A DNA stretch of 7,906 nt from positions 1 to 7,906 of the forward strand of contig CAMFGQ010000064.1 of NCBI GenBank assembly GCA_945950065.1, read 5' to 3'. This document shows, in pieces, positions 5,310 through 7,906 of the stretch. Source of the stretch: an uncultured Clostridia bacterium (GTDB lineage: Bacteria > Bacillota > Clostridia > Peptostreptococcales > Acidaminobacteraceae). The notes beneath the pieces were generated by a model. That model was not told the DNA's origin. It did no database searches and saw only the letters and a list, made by a program, of their open reading frames with translations. Both the position numbers and the translations under genes were made by a program. The first letter of the stretch is position 1; each line of letters begins with the position of its first letter.

Positions 5310-7361
5310 TTATTCGCCTACATATTCATCCTTTTCCCATCTGCCCGTTCTTACAATATTTCCTTGGGGATCATAAAGGATTCCTTCTCCTTCACGCATA
5401 CCATCTACAAATTGTCCAACGAATTTATCGCCGTTTGCCCAGGTATAGGTGCCTTCTCCATGACGCTGATCCTTTTCCCACTGGCCTTCATAAACATCAC
5501 CCACAGCATAGTTTTTGGTTCCATAGCCGGAGATATATCCTTCTTTGAATTCTCCACGGTAAACAGATCCATCTTCTCTGCTCTCTTCTCCTTGACCATG
5601 GGCTTTGCCATCTAGCCAATCACCAGTATAAACGGTTCCATCAGACCATACCATGGTGCCCTTTCCATGATAAAGTCCCTTTAGGAAATCACCTTCATAG
5701 ACATCACCAGTCGCAAAGGCCATGGTCCCTCTTCCTTCTTTGTTACCCTCTACCCAGTCGCCTTCATAGACATCACCACTTGGCCACTGATAGATTCCTT
5801 TACCATGGCGCAGACCGTCAACAAAGTCACCTTCGTAGATACCTTGGTCTTGGTAGATCAACCTACCTTTTCCTTCAAGTTTATTCTGGACAAAGTCTCC
5901 CGTGTATTTATCCCCCGTACTCCAGGTGTACTCACCTTTACCATGGCGATAGTCATGTTGATAGTCTCCTTCATAGGTGTCGCCATTGTTAAATCGTTGG
6001 CCACCTTTGCCATGGAAGAGATCCTTTTCAAAGTCTCCTTCGTATTCCCCAAAGTTCGCATCATAGATGAATCCCTTCCCTTGGGCTACTCCGTCTTGAA
6101 TAAGTCCCTCGAAATAATAACTACCATCTTTATCAACTGATTTTCCATAGCCGTGATAGACACCTTCCTTCCATTCTCCTGAATACACCCAGGGGTTTTG
6201 GTCATCGAAGGCCATGAAGGCACCCTTTCCATGGGGTTTTCCTTTTTCCATCTCTCCAAAATATCGCCCACGTATTTTGGTTCCACTGGCTTGGATAATC
6301 TCAATGTCCTCACCCTTTTCAACAGCAACAAATTGACGATTCTCAATCTGAGGAATTTTGGAGACATCCACTGCATTGCCAAAGTGAAAGATGCGTGTAA
6401 TGGCAAAGGCAAGGAGGCCTAAGACTATAAATCCGATGAAGACCAAAGGTAAGGCAGACCTTCCTTTTTTCTTCACCTCTTGTTGACTGGACCATGTTTT
6501 ACTGTGTGTTGATGGTGGGGATGGCTCATGATGCATCTCCATAGGGGTAAATCCATCACCATCAAAGTTTTGTAGAGCTCTACGTAGGTCATAGGCACCT
6601 TTGTAGCGTGAATCTTCTTGCATAACATCATCAAAGAGACGCTGAAGAGCCTGTGTTTTTTCTGGTGACGTACCATAACCTTGGCTTTTACTGAGTAGAC
6701 TCGATAAGAAGGATGCTAAGGAATAGACACCACTTCTTTTCGCTCCTGCTTGATAAGGGATAAGTTCTTTTCCATACTCATAGGGTAAGTTTTTCTTGAG
6801 GTAAGAATAGACATCAATCTCACCTAGGGTGTATTCTCCCATAGGAGAAACATAGACATTGTCACCATGGAATTCTCCATGTTCAAGTCCAAGTTCCTCA
6901 TAGAAGTCAAGACCCTTAGCTAAATCGATTCCTAACTTAATGATGGCCTCATGGGTCAAATCAAGACGTGGATGGAACTCATTCAAGCTGGGAAGAAGAT
7001 CTTGTCTTAGCAACAAATGCCAACCAAGACCATCCTCTTCACGATAAAGTTCACTGTCTTGAAGAGTAAGAATAGGAGCGTATAGGCTCCCCTCCTTTAA
7101 GCGTTTTAAAACAGCGTTTAGTTTTTGAAGTGTCTCTCCAATGACATGATTGAAGGAGGTTTCTCCAAATTCGGGTCGTTCTCTGATTCGTTCAAAAAGA
7201 GGGCTATGAGGCGACAAGGAAATCCCGACGATTCTAGCCTTGTTCATCTCTCCTAGACCTTTTTCTTCCACCTCATAGAGGACTCCTGTTTCGTCTTCTT
7301 TTATGGTGGACTTGATTCTCCATTGGGGCCAGATTTTCTTAATAATTGATGGATTCCACAT
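5310..7361 (-). CDS. Membrane-anchored pseudokinase with C-terminal MORN repeats
   Basis: A 683-residue predicted signalling or scaffold protein of unknown function. Residues about 11-225 resemble Bacillota serine/threonine kinases: WPQWRI at the start, DGLGWHLLLR (110-119), LGIDLAKGL (143-151), the catalytic-loop equivalent HGEFHGDNV (161-169), the DFG-region equivalent TLGEID (178-183) and GVYSLASFL (211-219). Catalysis looks lost: the glycine-rich loop reads IKEDETGVLY, the AIK lysine is not evident (KARIV, 41-45), HRD is HGE, the loop Lys is His, DFG is EID, and the activation segment is short with no APE. A Ser/Pro/His-rich linker (about 270-295) and KKKGR lead into one membrane helix (303-324); positive charges before it predict the kinase-like part inside and the rest outside. 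Residues 366-683 are 13 MORN repeats plus a partial one. There is no cysteine in the protein. AGGAGG lies five bases before the ATG. Topology copies PASTA kinases (PrkC), with MORN repeats as the outer part. The flanking DUF2798 gene is divergent. Confidence 0.9.
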   Translation of the reverse strand: MWNPSIIKKIWPQWRIKSTIKEDETGVLYEVEEKGLGEMNKARIVGISLSPHSPLFERIRERPEFGETSFNHVIGETLQKLNAVLKRLKEGSLYAPILTLQDSELYREEDGLGWHLLLRQDLLPSLNEFHPRLDLTHEAIIKLGIDLAKGLDFYEELGLEHGEFHGDNVYVSPMGEYTLGEIDVYSYLKKNLPYEYGKELIPYQAGAKRSGVYSLASFLSSLLSKSQGYGTSPEKTQALQRLFDDVMQEDSRYKGAYDLRRALQNFDGDGFTPMEMHHEPSPPSTHSKTWSSQQEVKKKGRSALPLVFIGFIVLGLLAFAITRIFHFGNAVDVSKIPQIENRQFVAVEKGEDIEIIQASGTKIRGRYFGEMEKGKPHGKGAFMAFDDQNPWVYSGEWKEGVYHGYGKSVDKDGSYYFEGLIQDGVAQGKGFIYDANFGEYEGDFEKDLFHGKGGQRFNNGDTYEGDYQHDYRHGKGEYTWSTGDKYTGDFVQNKLEGKGRLIYQDQGIYEGDFVDGLRHGKGIYQWPSGDVYEGDWVEGNKEGRGTMAFATGDVYEGDFLKGLYHGKGTMVWSDGTVYTGDWLDGKAHGQGEESREDGSVYRGEFKEGYISGYGTKNYAVGDVYEGQWEKDQRHGEGTYTWANGDKFVGQFVDGMREGEGILYDPQGNIVRTGRWEKDEYVGE
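5358..6047 (-). repeat. In-register MORN repeat array, ten units of 69 bp (23 residues)
   Basis: Residues 439-668 of the pseudokinase protein divide exactly into ten 23-residue units of the form (V/T/K)Y-x-G-(D/E/Q)-(F/W/Y)-x(4)-x-x-x-G-x-G-x(6)-G-(D/S/N), with no insertion or deletion. Three less regular units (366-438) precede them and a truncated unit (669-683) ends the protein. Units are related at the DNA level too (recurrent plus-strand TTTACCATGG / TTTCCATG words at HGKG codons), but amino-acid variation at most positions shows that this is an old, selected array rather than a fresh tandem duplication. Confidence 0.9.
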
Positions 7362-7574
7362 AATCTCCTCCTCTAATTTATGTATAAGGTAAACTCTGTG
7401 ACCATCTGGGGATAGCTATCTTTACCCTTTTTGTAGCATAATAGTTAAACTTTTTTATTTATTTTACATATTCTTTTGTATCCTTTTCTACCTTCCGATA
7501 AACACTTCAGAATAAAGATAATTCATAGAAGTCTTGTGGTTGCGCAAAACACTGTACTGCTTCCTCCACTTTCT

Positions 7575-7603
7575 TTGCTTTTGGGTCCTTTCTTTGATAC
7601 AGT
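7575..7603 (+). promoter_or_regulatory. Candidate promoter of the DUF2798 gene
   Basis: TTGCTT (7575-7580) and TACAGT (7598-7603) are 17 bases apart, and TG lies one base before the -10, as in extended -10 promoters. Each hexamer is only a moderate match. A start near 7610 would leave a leader with the ribosome site AAAGGA (7623-7627 region). No equally good promoter was found for the divergent MORN gene in the AT-rich stretch 7381-7500. Confidence 0.3.
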
Positions 7604-7633
7604 TAAAAGAGATATAAGCAGAAAGGATCAAGA

Positions 7634-7861
7634 ATGAAGATAAAGAAGAAGTATCGAAATATTGTGTTTTCTTGTCTCGCAGCGGTTTTCATCTCTGTCC
7701 CCATTGCCTTTGTCATGGTGGCCATCAATTATGGTTTTCGTGCAGGCTTTCTGATGGCTTTTCTCAAGTCAGCCCTAGCAGGAACTGCCATTTCAGTTCC
7801 TCTAGCCAATGTGTTTATTCCTCTGGCCGAAAAAATCGTCAACCGCATTGTAGAGGAATAG
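7634..7861 (+). CDS. DUF2798 small membrane protein
   Basis: A 75-residue protein of unknown function. It starts MKIKKKYRN, a charged cytoplasmic tail, followed by two membrane helices (about 10-32 and 40-62) joined by INYGFRAGF, and a short charged end (EKIVNRIVEE). The pattern K-K-Y-x-N-x-V-F, the central N-x-G-F-x-x-G-F turn and the length are those of the DUF2798 family, small two-helix proteins found widely in bacteria. GAAAGGA lies about six bases before the ATG. It is transcribed away from the pseudokinase-MORN gene across a 272-base gap; nothing else links the two. The 45 bases after its stop to the window edge hold no clear terminator. Confidence 0.85.
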   Translation: MKIKKKYRNIVFSCLAAVFISVPIAFVMVAINYGFRAGFLMAFLKSALAGTAISVPLANVFIPLAEKIVNRIVEE

Positions 7862-7906
7862 TACACCCAACTACATAGAGCTCTCTTTGTGCTTGCAACA
7901 AAAAAC

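Noticed and set aside
5364..6422. Several 68-111 codon ORFs on both strands inside the MORN region
   Set aside because: They are by-products of the 69-bp periodic coding sequence, which keeps other frames open; their translations resemble no known protein.
7411..7420. GATAGCTATC palindrome upstream of the MORN gene
   Set aside because: Ten bases is short, no promoter could be placed firmly beside it, and no regulator class is suggested.
7862..7906. Possible terminator after the DUF2798 gene (AGAGCTCT region)
   Set aside because: Only a short palindrome without a loop and without a T-run; the sequence ends too soon to judge.

Overview
The window looks like ordinary chromosome from a Gram-positive Bacillota bacterium, most likely a member of Bacilli or a close relative. 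The signs are strong purine-rich ribosome binding sites (GGAG/AGGAGG) close to most starts, sigma-A-type promoters, a lipoprotein metal-binding protein, an AI-2E family permease, and moderately low GC by eye. I see no tRNA, rRNA, CRISPR array, insertion sequence or phage gene. Genus cannot be assigned from the sequence alone.

Layout, left to right. (1) Positions 1-1290, minus strand: start of a metal-uptake ABC operon of the MntA/TroA type, with the solute-binding lipoprotein first and the ATPase (cut by the window edge) second. A sigma-A-like promoter and a perfect 24-bp palindrome at the expected transcription start precede it, which suggests repression by a DtxR/MntR-type metalloregulator. 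(2) 1383-2610, minus: a single M20-family amidohydrolase with its own terminator and a possible tiny leader ORF overlapping its start codon. (3) 2681-3852, minus: an AI-2E family membrane protein with a terminator and a clear TTAACA/TATAAT promoter. (4) 4003-5216, plus: an MFS (OFA/monocarboxylate-like) transporter whose reading frame is broken near codon 24, apparently by one missing C in a short C run. (5) 5252-5284: a hairpin shared by two convergent genes. (6) 5310-7361, minus: the most unusual gene, coding for a protein with an N-terminal degenerate protein-kinase-like domain, one membrane helix, and a C-terminal array of about 13.5 MORN repeats predicted to lie outside the cell. (7) 7634-7861, plus, divergent from it: a small two-helix DUF2798 membrane protein.

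Apart from the metal ABC operon the genes appear to be single transcription units, each with its own terminator or facing a divergent or convergent neighbour, so context gives little evidence that they share one pathway. The best candidate for new biology is the pseudokinase-TM-MORN protein. It has the topology of a PASTA-type receptor kinase, but its catalytic residues are replaced and its sensor half is made of MORN repeats. No gap between genes exceeds 300 bases.
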